Shown here: positions 1 through 9,058 of the stretch, one piece after another | Layout: each line of letters starts with the position of its first letter | How positions within the stretch are numbered: position 1 is the stretch's first letter | Position numbers and translations under genes: made by a program | The notes under the pieces: generated by a model | The model's input: only the letters and a program-made list of their open reading frames with translations | Database searches by the model: none | Told to the model about the DNA's origin: nothing | NCBI GenBank assembly: GCA_040003255.1 | Contig: JBDUCV010000001.1 | Coordinates: 27,455 to 91,454, forward strand | Origin: JBDUCV01 sp040003255 | GTDB lineage: Bacteria; Actinomycetota; Actinomycetes; Mycobacteriales; Jatrophihabitantaceae | DNA: 64,000 nt | Reading direction: 5' to 3'

Positions 1-83
1 ACGACCTCGTGCCGGCCCGATTCGAGCAGCCGCCGCAACGACGGGACAGCGGCCGCGGGCGTCCCGGTGAAAGCCAGTCTCAC
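1..83 (-). CDS. fmt: Methionyl-tRNA formyltransferase, N-terminal fragment
   Basis: This is the first 27 codons of a gene that runs off the left edge. Reading leftward from a GTG at 83, the protein begins MRLAFTGTP and continues AAAVPSLRRLL. This matches the conserved N-terminus (FxGTP) of Fmt, which formylates initiator Met-tRNA using 10-formyl-tetrahydrofolate. An ATG a few bases upstream is in another frame and stops at once, so GTG 83 is the likely start. It follows def by 22 bases on the same strand. That pairing fits, because deformylase removes the formyl group that Fmt adds. Confidence 0.85.
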   Translation of the reverse strand, partial: MRLAFTGTPAAAVPSLRRLLESGRHEV

Positions 84-105
84 GATGACGTCATAGCGGC
101 GGCAA

Positions 106-657
106 TCACATCGCCTGGCCGAGTAGCGGATGCGGACTGACCTTCAACGTCGGTGCGCCGAGGTTCATCCAGTCCGCCTCCCGGATCGCCTTCATCGCCG
201 CCTTGCGCGTCTGCGCGTCCAGCCGGTCGACGAACAGCACGCCGTCGAGGTGGTCGGTCTCGTGCTGCACGCACCGCGCCAGCAGGGCGGTGCCCTCGAT
301 CGTGACCGGGTCGCCGAACATGTTCCGTCCATGGGCAACGACGTGCTCGCGGCGCCGGCAGTCGAAGGACAGGCCGGGAATCGAGAGGCAGCCCTCTGGC
401 CCGTCCTGCTCCTCACTGGACGGGAAGTGCAGCCGCGGATTGATCAAATGTCCGGACTGCTCATCGTCGACGTGATAGGTAAAAACCCGTATGCCGACGC
501 CAAGCTGCGGGGCGGCAAGACCTAGTCCCGGGGCGGCGAGCATCGTATCGGTGAGGTCGGCAACGAGCGTGCGCAGCTCTTTGTCGAATACCGTCACCGG
601 CTCGGCCGGGGTACGGAGCACCGGGTCGCCGAACAGTCGGATGGGCTGCACGGTCAC
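106..657 (-). CDS. def: Peptide deformylase
   Basis: A 183-residue metallo-hydrolase that removes the formyl group from the N-terminal Met of nascent proteins. All three family motifs are present: GLGLAAPQ at residues 44-51, EGCLS at 88-92 (metal ligand Cys90), and QHETDH at 131-136 (ligands His132 and His136, catalytic Glu133). The length is normal for actinobacterial type I enzymes. The start is GTG at 657. No Shine-Dalgarno sequence is seen, but TAGACT lies six bases upstream of the GTG, so the mRNA may be leaderless. It lies just upstream of fmt and downstream of priA. Confidence 0.96.
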   Translation of the reverse strand: MTVQPIRLFGDPVLRTPAEPVTVFDKELRTLVADLTDTMLAAPGLGLAAPQLGVGIRVFTYHVDDEQSGHLINPRLHFPSSEEQDGPEGCLSIPGLSFDCRRREHVVAHGRNMFGDPVTIEGTALLARCVQHETDHLDGVLFVDRLDAQTRKAAMKAIREADWMNLGAPTLKVSPHPLLGQAM

Positions 658-663
658 CCCGCG

Positions 664-669
664 AGTCTA
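664..669 (-). promoter_or_regulatory. Candidate -10 box of a leaderless def promoter
   Basis: On the minus strand TAGACT (TAnnnT type) is followed by six bases and then the def GTG start. This would place the transcription start at the start codon itself. No good -35 box is visible. Confidence 0.4.
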
Positions 670-748
670 GGCAAAAGGTCTGCCCACGGCCCGAGTAGCC
701 GATCGCCGACTTGCGACTCCCGAGTGGATGAACGCCGCCGGGCGCCGA

Positions 749-2710
749 TCAAAACAGTTCCAGTGGGTCGAGCTGGACGCGCACCGGATCGGGCGCCTTG
801 CGCGCCGACCGGATCGCTGCGCCAGCCTTGAGCGACGCGGCCAGCGCGGCCCCCTGCGTTCGCGGCACGCGAATCAGCGTCCGTTCGACCCCGTCGCCCG
901 CAGGAACAGATCCGACCACCTCGTGCGGCTCGGGCAGGTCGGCGAGCGCGAGGAGCTCGGCCACCGCCGCGGCCGTCCCGGTGAGAGACGCCATCCGCAC
1001 CGCGGGGGGAAACCGCAGTTGCGACCGGTCGGCCAGCTCGCTGGCGGCGAAGCCCCCGGCGTCCCACCGGATCAGCGCCTGCACGGCCGGGACGCCCGGG
1101 TCGGCGCCTACGACCACCCGGCCACCCGGACGGACGAGCGCCGCGGCCGTCATCCAGCGCCGCAGCGTCTCCTCGCCAGCGCGCAGGTCGGCGCGCGAGA
1201 GCAGCGCCCAGCCGTCGAGCAACAGCGCGGCGCCGTAGCCGCCTTCGGCGACCGGTTCGGCGCCCGGCGTCGCGACGATCAGCGCGGCGCGTCCAGGCAC
1301 GTTCGCCAGCACGCTGTCGCCGGCCGACGTACGCACCGGTACCCCGGGGAACGCACGCCCCAACTCTTCGGCGGTTCGTGCCGAACCGACGACAACTGCG
1401 CGCAACCGGCTGCCGCCGCACGTCGGACAGCGCCAGTTTCCGGCAGGACGTCCACACCACCGGCAGGTTGCGATGGCGTGCCCGGACGCGGCCGCCAGTG
1501 GGCCGGAGCAGACGGGGCAGCGTGCCGGAGTTCGGTCCCGGACGCATGCGAGCGACGGGACGTATCCGGCCCGAGGAACTTGGATGAGCACAGGGTGTCC
1601 ATCTGCCAGCGCGTCGCGGGCCGCACGCCACGCGACGCTTGGCAATCGCGCGGTTGTCGCCGCGGGATCGCGCCGCTGTTCGATGTCGTCGCCCACGGCA
1701 GCGATAAGCGGCAGCACCGATCGCCGGGCGCCCCGATCGGCGATGATCTGCTGGGCCCACCCCGACTCGAGGAGCAGCTGCGCCTCGGCGGTACGCGCGA
1801 AGCCGGCGAGGAGCAGGGCCACTCCCGCGAGCGAGGCCCGCAGCGTCAGCACGTCGCGGGCATCGGGATACGGCGCTCGTGGCTCGGCATGCAGGTCGTC
1901 GCCGTCGTCCCAGATCGCCACGAGGCCCAGATCGGCCACCGGAGCGAACGCCGCCGCGCGCGTGCCGATGACCGCACGAACGACACCTCGGCGAACCGCC
2001 AGCCACCGCCGGTAGCGTTCGGCGGGGCCGAGATCCGCGGCCAACGCGACGTACTGATCGGCGCCCAGGATCACGTTCAAGGCGAGGTCGAGGCGGTTTA
2101 GGTCACGGACATCTGGAACGACGACCACCGCTCCGCGTCCCTGCGCGAGCGTCGCCTGGACCACGGTCGCCAACCGAGCCGGCCAATCCTCTCCGGGAAG
2201 CGCCGACCACACCGCGCGCACGGCTCGGCTGGCCGCGAGGCCGGCGAGGAAGGCCGGGCCCGCCGGGTAGCGCGACCAGCCGCCGGGTTCCGGTGCGGGT
2301 GGACGCGGCGCCTCGGCGCGCACCGCCGTTTCGGCACGGGCGTGCCGGGCGGGAACACCCAGCCGCACGACGTCGACGAAACTGCCCGCCCACCGATCGG
2401 CCACCGCCCGAAATAGCGCCGCCGTCTCGGTCGTCAGCACTGGCTCGGCGCCCACCGCGCGCTCGAGGAACTCCAGGCGCCCATCATGGCCACTCACCGG
2501 CACGCGATCCAGCACGTAGCCATCGACCAAGCGGCCCGCGAAGCGAACCCGCACCCGAGACCCCGGGCGGATCACGCCTGCGAGCTCGGCCGGCACGAGG
2601 TAGTCGAACGGACGATCGAGGTGCGGCAGCGATACGTCGACCATCAGCCGGGCGACCGGATCGACGGCTGCCGCGACGCGGGTGGCGCGGCGGGTACGCG
2701 CAGCGGTCAC
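749..2710 (-). CDS. priA: Probable primosomal protein N' (PriA-like)
   Basis: A 653-residue PriA homologue, involved in restarting stalled replication forks. The N-terminal DNA-binding region reads DRPFDYLVP at residues 33-40, as in PriA. The zinc region keeps Cys398/401, Cys416/419 and Cys428/431, but the first pair has only Cys389 because the partner position is Asp. No GxxxxGKT Walker A is seen near residue 190, and the DEAH position is replaced by WDDGDD (267-272). As is known for actinobacterial PriA, it is therefore probably not an active helicase and may act as a scaffold. It sits between metK/SDR and def, as in other actinobacteria. Confidence 0.9.
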   Translation of the reverse strand: MTAARTRRATRVAAAVDPVARLMVDVSLPHLDRPFDYLVPAELAGVIRPGSRVRVRFAGRLVDGYVLDRVPVSGHDGRLEFLERAVGAEPVLTTETAALFRAVADRWAGSFVDVVRLGVPARHARAETAVRAEAPRPPAPEPGGWSRYPAGPAFLAGLAASRAVRAVWSALPGEDWPARLATVVQATLAQGRGAVVVVPDVRDLNRLDLALNVILGADQYVALAADLGPAERYRRWLAVRRGVVRAVIGTRAAAFAPVADLGLVAIWDDGDDLHAEPRAPYPDARDVLTLRASLAGVALLLAGFARTAEAQLLLESGWAQQIIADRGARRSVLPLIAAVGDDIEQRRDPAATTARLPSVAWRAARDALADGHPVLIQVPRAGYVPSLACVRDRTPARCPVCSGPLAAASGHAIATCRWCGRPAGNWRCPTCGGSRLRAVVVGSARTAEELGRAFPGVPVRTSAGDSVLANVPGRAALIVATPGAEPVAEGGYGAALLLDGWALLSRADLRAGEETLRRWMTAAALVRPGGRVVVGADPGVPAVQALIRWDAGGFAASELADRSQLRFPPAVRMASLTGTAAAVAELLALADLPEPHEVVGSVPAGDGVERTLIRVPRTQGAALAASLKAGAAIRSARKAPDPVRVQLDPLELF

Positions 2711-2741
2711 TCCGCAGTCCTACCAGCCGCGAACGACGGAT

Positions 2742-3578
2742 TCAGGGCCGGACGCTCGCCCGCAGGACGGCGTCCCATGCCCGCCCGGGAAGAAGCGCGC
2801 GCGTGGCGATCAGCGCACGGGTGCGCTCAGGCACGACGTAGCGGGCCAGCGGTCGTCGAACGGTGAGCGCCCGCTCGACGACCCGGGCGACAGCATCCGG
2901 GCCAACAGACAACAGTCGGTTGCCGTAGAGGTCGGCCGACGCCTTATCGAAGGCCATTGCCTGGTCCCGGTACGGCGAGTCGTGCTGGGTCGCGTCGCCC
3001 ATCGTCGAGCTGATCGTGTCGCCGAACTCGGTGCTGATCAGCCCGGGTTCCAGGAGGCTGACCTGAATGCCGAACTGGGCGACCTCGTAACGCAGGGCGT
3101 CGCTGATCGCTTCGACGGCGTGCTTGGTCGCGTGGTAGTAGCCGCCGTATGGAAACGTCAGCCGGCCGCCCATCGAACCGATATTGACGATCCGCCCGCG
3201 CTTGGCCGCGCGCATCGAGGGCAGCACGAGCTGGCACATGCGGGCCAGTCCGAGCACGTTGGTCTCGAACTGGCGACGTACCCGCTCGATCGCGACGTCC
3301 TCAATCGCGCCGTACTCGCCGTAACCGGCGTTGTTCACCAAGGCCCCGATCCGGCCATCCTCGGCGATCACGGTGTCGACGGCCGCCCGCATCGAGGCCT
3401 CGTCGGTGACGTCAAGCGCAACCGTCCGGGCGCCGCCATCGGCGAGCACGCTGAGCGTCTGAGGTCGCCGCGCGGTCGCCCAGACGGTATGTCCGCGGCC
3501 GACCAGTCGCGCCGCGATGGCGGCTCCGATGCCCGACGAGCAGCCCGTGATCAGTATCGGGCCGGGACCGTTCGCCAT
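2742..3578 (-). CDS. Short-chain dehydrogenase/reductase (SDR)
   Basis: A 278-residue classical SDR and NAD(P)-dependent oxidoreductase. It shows the cofactor motif TGCSSGIG (11-18), NNAG (82-85) and the catalytic set Ser135, Tyr148 and Lys152 (YHATK). The region before Asn-Asn-Ala-Gly contains DVTDE, typical of the family. The substrate cannot be predicted. It is inserted between priA and metK with about 30 bases on each side, so it is probably co-transcribed with metK although its role is unrelated. Confidence 0.9.
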   Translation of the reverse strand: MANGPGPILITGCSSGIGAAIAARLVGRGHTVWATARRPQTLSVLADGGARTVALDVTDEASMRAAVDTVIAEDGRIGALVNNAGYGEYGAIEDVAIERVRRQFETNVLGLARMCQLVLPSMRAAKRGRIVNIGSMGGRLTFPYGGYYHATKHAVEAISDALRYEVAQFGIQVSLLEPGLISTEFGDTISSTMGDATQHDSPYRDQAMAFDKASADLYGNRLLSVGPDAVARVVERALTVRRPLARYVVPERTRALIATRALLPGRAWDAVLRASVRP

Positions 3579-3608
3579 GCGCCGACCCTAGTCGGCAGCC
3601 AGCCTTCG

Positions 3609-4802
3609 TTAGCCGTTGGCGAGCTTGGCCAACTGCTCGGCGCGGTCGGTGCGCTCCCAGGTGAAATCGGCGAGCTCGCGACCGAAGTGGCCGTACGCCG
3701 CAGTCTGAGCGTAGATCGGCCGCTTGAGGTCGAGGTCGCGGATGATCGCCGCGGGACGCAAGTCGAACGTCTCGGCGATCGCGTCGGCGATCTTGGCCGG
3801 CTCGACGGTCTCGGTGCCGAACGTCTCGATGAACAGGCCCACTGGCTCGGCCTTGCCGATCGCGTAGGCGACCTGCACCTCGCACCGCCGCGCCAACTTC
3901 GCGGCTACCACGTTCTTCGCCACCCAGCGCATCGCGTAAGCAGCTGACCGGTCGACCTTGGACGGGTCCTTGCCCGAGAACGCGCCGCCGCCGTGCCGAG
4001 CCATGCCACCGTAGGTGTCGACGATGATCTTGCGGCCAGTCAGCCCGGCGTCACCCATCGGGCCGCCCGTGACGAACCGCCCGGTTGGGTTCACCAGCAG
4101 CCGGTAGCCGGCGGTGTCGATCGACAGACCGTCGAGAACTGGCCGGACGACGTGCTCCTCGATGTCGGGCTTGAGCAGCGTGTCGAGGTCGATGTCCTCA
4201 GCGTGCTGACTGGAGATCACGACGGTGTCAAGGCGGACGGCATTGTCGCCGTCGTACTCGATCGTCACTTGAGTCTTTCCGTCGGGCCGCAGGTAGGGCA
4301 CAGTGCCCTTCTTGCGGACCTCGGTGAGCTTCTCGGCCAGCCGGTGCGCCAGCCAGATCGGCAGCGGCATCAGCTCGGCGGTGTCGTCGCAGGCGTAGCC
4401 GAACATCAGTCCCTGGTCACCGGCGCCCTGAGCCGCGACCGCGTCGTGCGATCCCTCGACCCGCGCCTCGTAGGCGGTGTCGACGCCCTGCGCGATGTCG
4501 GACGACTGGGCGCCGATCGACACGTTAACGCCGCACGACGTTCCGTCGAACCCCTTGCGCGAGGAGTCGTAGCCGATGTCGAGGATGCGCTCACGGACGA
4601 TGGCCGGGATATCGGCGTACGCGTCGGTGGTCACCTCGCCTGCCACGTGGACCTGGCCGGTTGTGATCAGCGTCTCGACCGCGACCCGGCTGGCCGGGTC
4701 CTGCGCCAGCAGCGCGTCGAGGATCGAGTCACTGATTTGGTCGGCGATCTTGTCCGGGTGTCCTTCGGTAACCGATTCGGACGTGAAGAGACGGCGGCTC
4801 AC
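3609..4802 (-). CDS. metK: S-adenosylmethionine synthase
   Basis: A 397-residue enzyme making S-adenosylmethionine from ATP and methionine. Signature stretches are [12 protein letters not shown] near residue 15, [12 protein letters not shown] near 125, and [14 protein letters not shown] near 270, which carries the P-loop-like phosphate-binding segment. The length is typical. The start is GTG at 4802 with GGAG five bases upstream. The 69-base gap to coaBC holds no recognisable riboswitch. Confidence 0.98.
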   Translation of the reverse strand: MSRRLFTSESVTEGHPDKIADQISDSILDALLAQDPASRVAVETLITTGQVHVAGEVTTDAYADIPAIVRERILDIGYDSSRKGFDGTSCGVNVSIGAQSSDIAQGVDTAYEARVEGSHDAVAAQGAGDQGLMFGYACDDTAELMPLPIWLAHRLAEKLTEVRKKGTVPYLRPDGKTQVTIEYDGDNAVRLDTVVISSQHAEDIDLDTLLKPDIEEHVVRPVLDGLSIDTAGYRLLVNPTGRFVTGGPMGDAGLTGRKIIVDTYGGMARHGGGAFSGKDPSKVDRSAAYAMRWVAKNVVAAKLARRCEVQVAYAIGKAEPVGLFIETFGTETVEPAKIADAIAETFDLRPAAIIRDLDLKRPIYAQTAAYGHFGRELADFTWERTDRAEQLAKLANG

Positions 4803-4871
4803 GAATACTCCGGGGGTTGTCGGCGATCGGATTCACGCAAAGTCTACCGGCCCGGGGCCTCGATCCGGCCA

Positions 4872-6089
4872 TTAGCCCAGTCGGGCGGCCACCGCGTCCC
4901 ACACCGCGGCGGCGAGCAGGGCCTTCGGGCCGAGCGGGACGGCCGTCTCGGTGCCATCGGAGCCAAGGATTACGCCGGCGTTGTCGGATTGACCGAATGC
5001 CCGTCCTGGTCCCACTTCGTTCACGACAAGCAGGTCACAGCCCTTACGGGCGAGCTTTCGCCGGCCGTGGGTGAGCACGTCGGCCTCGTCGTCGCCGGTC
5101 TCGGCAGCGAAGCCGACGAGCAGCTGGCCCGGACGGCGGGATGCGACCAATTCCGCGAGCACATCCGGGTTCTTCGCAAGCACGATCGGCTCCGGCGCAA
5201 AATTCGACTTCTTGATCTTGTGAGTGCTGTTGGCCGCGGGGCGGAAATCGACAACCGCGGCCGCCATCACCACGACGTCGGCGTCCTGCGCCGCCTTGCC
5301 GACTGCGTCGCGCAATTCCGCGGTGCTGACGACCCTCACGACGTCGGCGCCGGCCGGATCGGGTAATTCGGTATTCGCGGCGACCAACGTGATCCGCGAC
5401 GCGCCACGGGCCGCGGCGACCGTGGCCAGCGCGTACCCCTGCCGGCCCGAGGAGGCGTTGCCGAGGAAGCGCACCGGGTCGATCGCCTCGCGAGTGCCGC
5501 CCGCGCTGATCACCACATGCCTGCCGAGGAGATCCTGGGGCAGCGCGTCGGAACGATGAATCAGCAGCTCGGCGAGTTGGCCGATCTCAGCGGGCTCGGG
5601 CAGCCGGCCCTTGCCAGAATCGGCGCCGGTCAACCGGCCGGTGGCCGGCTCGAGCACGACCGCGCCTCGTCGACGCAGGGTCATGACGTTGTCGGCCGTC
5701 GCGGGGTGTTCCCACATTTCGGTATGCATCGCCGGAGCGAACAGCACCGGGCAGCGGGCGGTCAGCAGCACGTTGGTGAGCAGGTCGTCCGCGAGTCCAT
5801 GGGCAGCGCGTGCGAGCAGGTCGGCCGTCGCCGGGGCGACCACGATCAGGTCAGCTTCGCGACCCAATCGGACGTGCGCCACGTCCTGTGCGCCGGACCA
5901 GACGTCTGCGGCCACCGGCTGATGCGACAGCGCGGCCCAGGTGGCCACCCCGACGAAGCGCAGTGCCGCCTCGGTCGGAACGACAACTACCTGGTGACCA
6001 AGCTCGGTCAGCGTGCGGAGCAGTTCGGCGACCTTGTATGCGGCGATGCCGCCGGCAACACCAAGGACGACGCGGCGTCCCGCATCCAT
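4872..6089 (-). CDS. coaBC: Bifunctional phosphopantothenoylcysteine decarboxylase / phosphopantothenate-cysteine ligase
   Basis: A 405-residue two-domain coenzyme A enzyme. The N-terminal FMN-binding CoaC half has LGVAGGIAAYK near residue 8 and APAMHTEMW near 118. The C-terminal CoaB half has ISAGGTREAIDPVRFLGNASSG near 195, the nucleotide-binding segment, and Lys-rich KIKKSNF near 290. Together the domains convert 4'-phosphopantothenate and cysteine to 4'-phosphopantetheine. The gene begins seven bases after rpoZ, so the two are very likely co-transcribed. Confidence 0.97.
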   Translation of the reverse strand: MDAGRRVVLGVAGGIAAYKVAELLRTLTELGHQVVVVPTEAALRFVGVATWAALSHQPVAADVWSGAQDVAHVRLGREADLIVVAPATADLLARAAHGLADDLLTNVLLTARCPVLFAPAMHTEMWEHPATADNVMTLRRRGAVVLEPATGRLTGADSGKGRLPEPAEIGQLAELLIHRSDALPQDLLGRHVVISAGGTREAIDPVRFLGNASSGRQGYALATVAAARGASRITLVAANTELPDPAGADVVRVVSTAELRDAVGKAAQDADVVVMAAAVVDFRPAANSTHKIKKSNFAPEPIVLAKNPDVLAELVASRRPGQLLVGFAAETGDDEADVLTHGRRKLARKGCDLLVVNEVGPGRAFGQSDNAGVILGSDGTETAVPLGPKALLAAAVWDAVAARLG

Positions 6090-6096
6090 GCGAAGC

Positions 6097-6363
6097 TCAG
6101 CCCTCGGCTGGCTTGAACTCGATCAGGTCGGCGTTGATCTCGCGCAGCGCGATCGACAGCGGCTTCTCCTGCGGCGCGGTCTCGACCAGCGGCCCGACAT
6201 ACTCGAGTAACCCCTCACCCAGCTGGCTGTAATAGGCGTTGATCTGCCGGGCCCGCTTTGCGGCGATGATGACGAGTGCGTACTTCGACTGGGTGCGGTC
6301 GAGCAGTTCGTCGATGGGCGGGTTCGTGATGCCCTCGGGTGCGGACACGGTTCCGGACAACAT
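6097..6363 (-). CDS. rpoZ: DNA-directed RNA polymerase omega subunit
   Basis: The small omega subunit, which helps assemble RNA polymerase by holding the beta' subunit. The core reads [10 protein letters not shown], then [17 protein letters not shown], then [10 protein letters not shown] and [10 protein letters not shown], all characteristic of actinobacterial omega. ATG 6363 (protein [11 protein letters not shown]...) is preferred because homologues start just before the APEGITNPP segment. A GTG at 6393 would add ten unconserved residues. The gene lies in the standard gmk-rpoZ-coaBC-metK order. Confidence 0.94.
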   Translation of the reverse strand: MLSGTVSAPEGITNPPIDELLDRTQSKYALVIIAAKRARQINAYYSQLGEGLLEYVGPLVETAPQEKPLSIALREINADLIEFKPAEG

Positions 6364-6438
6364 TGCTCTCGATTCGCTCAGAAGGGCCCGCACGCCGCTT
6401 TTCGATCGAACAGGCGGTCTCGCATGAACACGCCGGTC

Positions 6439-7020
6439 TCAATCGGACGGCCGGGGGCAGACGGCGTCGATCAATGCTACCAACTCGGCGGCCGCGCGCC
6501 GAACGTCGTCGTTGACCACCACGGCGTCGAACTCGGCCTCAGCGGCCATCTCCACGGCTGCCTGGGTCAACCGTTCGGCGATGTCCGGTCCGGATTCGGT
6601 GCCGCGGCGGGTCAGCCGACGCTCCAGCTCGTCCCAGGACGGCGGGGCGAGGAAGACGAACTGGGCCTCCGGCATTCGTTCCCGCACCTGACGCGCCCCT
6701 TGCAACTCGATCTCGAGGAGGGTAGGTACCCCAGCCGCGAGTCGCTCGTGCACTGGCCTCAACGGCGTGCCATACAGGTTGCCGGCGTACCGCGCCCACT
6801 CGAGCAGCTCACCACGATCCACCATCCGCGCGAACTGGTCACGGTCTACGAACCGGTACTGGACGCCGTCCACCTCTGCCGGTCGAGGCTGGCGGGTGGT
6901 CGCAGATACCGACACCCACACGTGCGGATGCAATTCGCGGACCGCGGCGACGACGGTCCCCTTGCCCACGCCGGACGGACCGGACAGCACGGTCAGCCGT
7001 CCGGCGGCCACGTCGCGCAT
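6439..7020 (-). CDS. gmk: Guanylate kinase
   Basis: Phosphorylates GMP to GDP with ATP. From ATG 7020 the protein is 193 residues. The P-loop [10 protein letters not shown] lies near residues 14-23, the GMP-binding region contains [15 protein letters not shown], and [12 protein letters not shown] follows. The frame stays open to 7095, but those extra residues would overlap the upstream acetyltransferase gene and resemble nothing in the family. Relatives usually have mihF directly upstream; here a GNAT acetyltransferase sits there. Confidence 0.96.
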   Translation of the reverse strand: MRDVAAGRLTVLSGPSGVGKGTVVAAVRELHPHVWVSVSATTRQPRPAEVDGVQYRFVDRDQFARMVDRGELLEWARYAGNLYGTPLRPVHERLAAGVPTLLEIELQGARQVRERMPEAQFVFLAPPSWDELERRLTRRGTESGPDIAERLTQAAVEMAAEAEFDAVVVNDDVRRAAAELVALIDAVCPRPSD

Positions 7021-7030
7021 GGCGGGCAAC

Positions 7031-7558
7031 CTATCGGCCACCGGACGGCGGCCGGATGATCCCCATGTACACCAGATCGTCGTAGTGGCCGGCATTCCAC
7101 ACCTGTTCGCGCTGACGGCCCTCCTCGACGAAGCCGACCGCCGCGTACGCCCGGATCGCCCGCTCGTTGCTGGCGTTGACCGTCAGCCAGATCTTGCGCA
7201 GGTTGCGCAGGCGGAAGCCGTAGTCGAGCGCAAGGAGAAGCGCCTCGCGCCCGTAGCCGCGTCCCCAGTACTCACGGTTGCCGATGGTGATACCGAGCTC
7301 GGCAGTGCTCGCGGCGTGATCGACACCGTGCAGCCCGAGCTGACCGATGAGCAGCCCGTCAGCGACTATGGCGAAGTTGCTGGCGTCGCGGTCATCACGC
7401 ATACGGTCGAACATCGCGCTGACGCTGGTGAGCGGACGCGGTGCCGGTGGGTCGCCGCCGCCGAGCAGCTCGACCTCGACGTCGTTGGCCCATCGCGCGA
7501 GCATCGGGTAGTCGTCGGGCTCGATCGCGCGCAGCGTGACGAGTTCGCCGATGAGCAT
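7031..7558 (-). CDS. GNAT family N-acetyltransferase (RimJ/RimL type)
   Basis: A 175-residue acetyl-CoA-dependent acetyltransferase. The N-terminus ([18 protein letters not shown]) and the acetyl-CoA motif GRGYGREA near residue 115 are those of RimJ/RimL-like enzymes that acetylate protein N-termini or small amines. The substrate is unknown. It ends ten bases before gmk. There is no Shine-Dalgarno sequence; TACAGT six bases before the ATG suggests leaderless transcription. It diverges from pntAA. Confidence 0.88.
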   Translation of the reverse strand: MLIGELVTLRAIEPDDYPMLARWANDVEVELLGGGDPPAPRPLTSVSAMFDRMRDDRDASNFAIVADGLLIGQLGLHGVDHAASTAELGITIGNREYWGRGYGREALLLALDYGFRLRNLRKIWLTVNASNERAIRAYAAVGFVEEGRQREQVWNAGHYDDLVYMGIIRPPSGGR

Positions 7559-7564
7559 GCCGCC

Positions 7565-7570
7565 ACTGTA
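7565..7570 (-). promoter_or_regulatory. Candidate -10 box of a leaderless GNAT promoter
   Basis: TACAGT on the minus strand is followed by GGCGGC and then the ATG of the acetyltransferase gene. This spacing would start the transcript at or next to the A of the ATG. Confidence 0.4.
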
Positions 7571-7614
7571 GGTAGGGTGCGGCGGGTCAGCACGATGGGA
7601 CGAGGAGGACGCAG

Positions 7615-8757
7615 ATGGCGTTACGGCTCGGAGTCGTGGCCGAGGCCGCGCCGGGTGAGCGCCGCGTTGCTCTCACACCGGACGCCGTGCGCCGGCTGCG
7701 CGCCGCGGGCTTCGAGGTCTCAATCGGCCACGGCGCCGGTGCGGCTGCCTGGTTCGCCGACGAGGATTACGCGGCCGCCGGCGCCGAGCTGACCGCACCC
7801 GAGGACGTTATGCAAGGCGCCGACGTCATCCTTTGCGTGGGTCCGGTGCCGGCGACATCGCTTCGCTCCGGGCAAAGCGTGCTGGGACTGCTGCAGCCGC
7901 TCCTGGATCCGGCCGCGATGGCGGACCTGGCCGTGCGGGGGGTCACCGCGATCAGCCTGGACGGGCTGCCCCGCACGCTGAGCCGCGCGCAGTCCATGGA
8001 CGCGTTGACCTCGCAAGCCAGCGTCGCCGGCTACAAGGCGGTGCTCGTCGCGGCGGATCACTTCGACCGGTTCTTCCCATTGCTGATTACGGCCGCGGGC
8101 ACGGCGAAACCGGCTGAGGTTTTGGTGCTCGGCGCGGGGGTCGCCGGCCTGCAGGCGATCGGCACCGCCCGCCGGTTGGGCGCAATCGTGCGCGGCTACG
8201 ACGTGCGGCCGACGTCCCGGGACGAGGTCACCTCGCTCGGCGCGCAGTTCGTCGAGTTGACGACCGTCGAATCCGGTGCCGGCGAAGGCGGCTACGCCCG
8301 CGCGTTGACCGACGACGAACAGGCCGCGCAGCAGGTGGAACTGGCGCAGCACATCGCCCGCCACGACGTGGTAATCACCACCGCTCAGGTGCCGGGACGC
8401 CGACCGCCGCTAATGGTCACCGCTGACGCGGTCAAGAACATGCGGGCCGGCTCGGTGATCGTCGACATGGGGTCCAGCGCCCTGGGCGGCAACGTAGAGA
8501 GTTCCCAGCCCGGCGAGACGATCGTGACAGCCAACGGGGTCACGATCGTCGGGGCGGGCAACCTGGCGAGCGCGATGGCCACCAGCGCGTCCGCCGCGTA
8601 CGCACGCAATGTCACCGCGCTGCTCATGCACGTCGCACCAGACGGCACGCTGACTATCGACCTGGACGATGAGATCCAGCGCGGCGTCGTGATCACCCAT
8701 GACGGACGGGTCGTTCACCCCGAGACAGTGAAACTCCTGGAGACAGCTGATGGGTAG
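7615..8757 (+). CDS. pntAA: NAD(P) transhydrogenase subunit alpha, part 1 (domain I)
   Basis: A 380-residue NAD(H)-binding domain of the proton-translocating transhydrogenase, which transfers hydride between NADH and NADP+. The start (LRLGVVAEAAPGERRVALTP) and the Rossmann motif GAGVAG at residues 173-178 are diagnostic. Here the alpha subunit is split into two proteins, as in Rhodospirillum and many actinobacteria. A strong ribosome-binding site, GAGGAGGA, lies six bases before the ATG. Its end overlaps pntAB by eight bases, so the subunits are translationally coupled. Confidence 0.97.
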   Translation: MALRLGVVAEAAPGERRVALTPDAVRRLRAAGFEVSIGHGAGAAAWFADEDYAAAGAELTAPEDVMQGADVILCVGPVPATSLRSGQSVLGLLQPLLDPAAMADLAVRGVTAISLDGLPRTLSRAQSMDALTSQASVAGYKAVLVAADHFDRFFPLLITAAGTAKPAEVLVLGAGVAGLQAIGTARRLGAIVRGYDVRPTSRDEVTSLGAQFVELTTVESGAGEGGYARALTDDEQAAQQVELAQHIARHDVVITTAQVPGRRPPLMVTADAVKNMRAGSVIVDMGSSALGGNVESSQPGETIVTANGVTIVGAGNLASAMATSASAAYARNVTALLMHVAPDGTLTIDLDDEIQRGVVITHDGRVVHPETVKLLETADG

Positions 8758-9058
8758 CGGATTCGTTGGCGATCTGGCGATCTTCGTCCTCGCCCTGCTG
8801 GTTGGCTTCGAGGTGATCAGCAAGGTGCCCGCCACGCTGCACACGCCGCTGATGTCTGGCGCCAACTCGATCCACGGAGTGGTGCTGGTCGGAGTCGTAT
8901 TGTTGTCGGCTTTCGTCGACGGCCCCCTCGGTTATTTGCTGACCTTCGTCGCGGCGGCGTTCGCGGCGGCCAATGTGGTCGGTGGCTATGTCGTGACCGA
9001 CCGGATGCTGCAGATGTTCAAGAGGCGACCGATGCCGGTTGACAAGGCCGACCGATGA
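8750..9058 (+). CDS. pntAB: NAD(P) transhydrogenase subunit alpha, part 2 (membrane)
   Basis: A 102-residue membrane subunit forming part of domain II, the proton channel. It has three hydrophobic segments: about residues 7-27, 42-60 and 63-85. The segment VPATLHTPLMSGANSIHG between the first two is the conserved PntAB signature. It overlaps pntAA by eight bases and pntB by four (ATGA), so all three are expected to be made in fixed proportion. Confidence 0.96.
   Translation: MGSGFVGDLAIFVLALLVGFEVISKVPATLHTPLMSGANSIHGVVLVGVVLLSAFVDGPLGYLLTFVAAAFAAANVVGGYVVTDRMLQMFKRRPMPVDKADR

Noticed and set aside
728..2101. Long plus-strand frame of 457 codons opposite priA
   Set aside because: Arg/Gly/Ala-rich composition with no motif, typical of frames opposite high-GC genes.
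4803..4871. Possible SAM riboswitch before metK
   Set aside because: The gap is only 69 bases and shows no long paired helices or conserved SAM-riboswitch cores.
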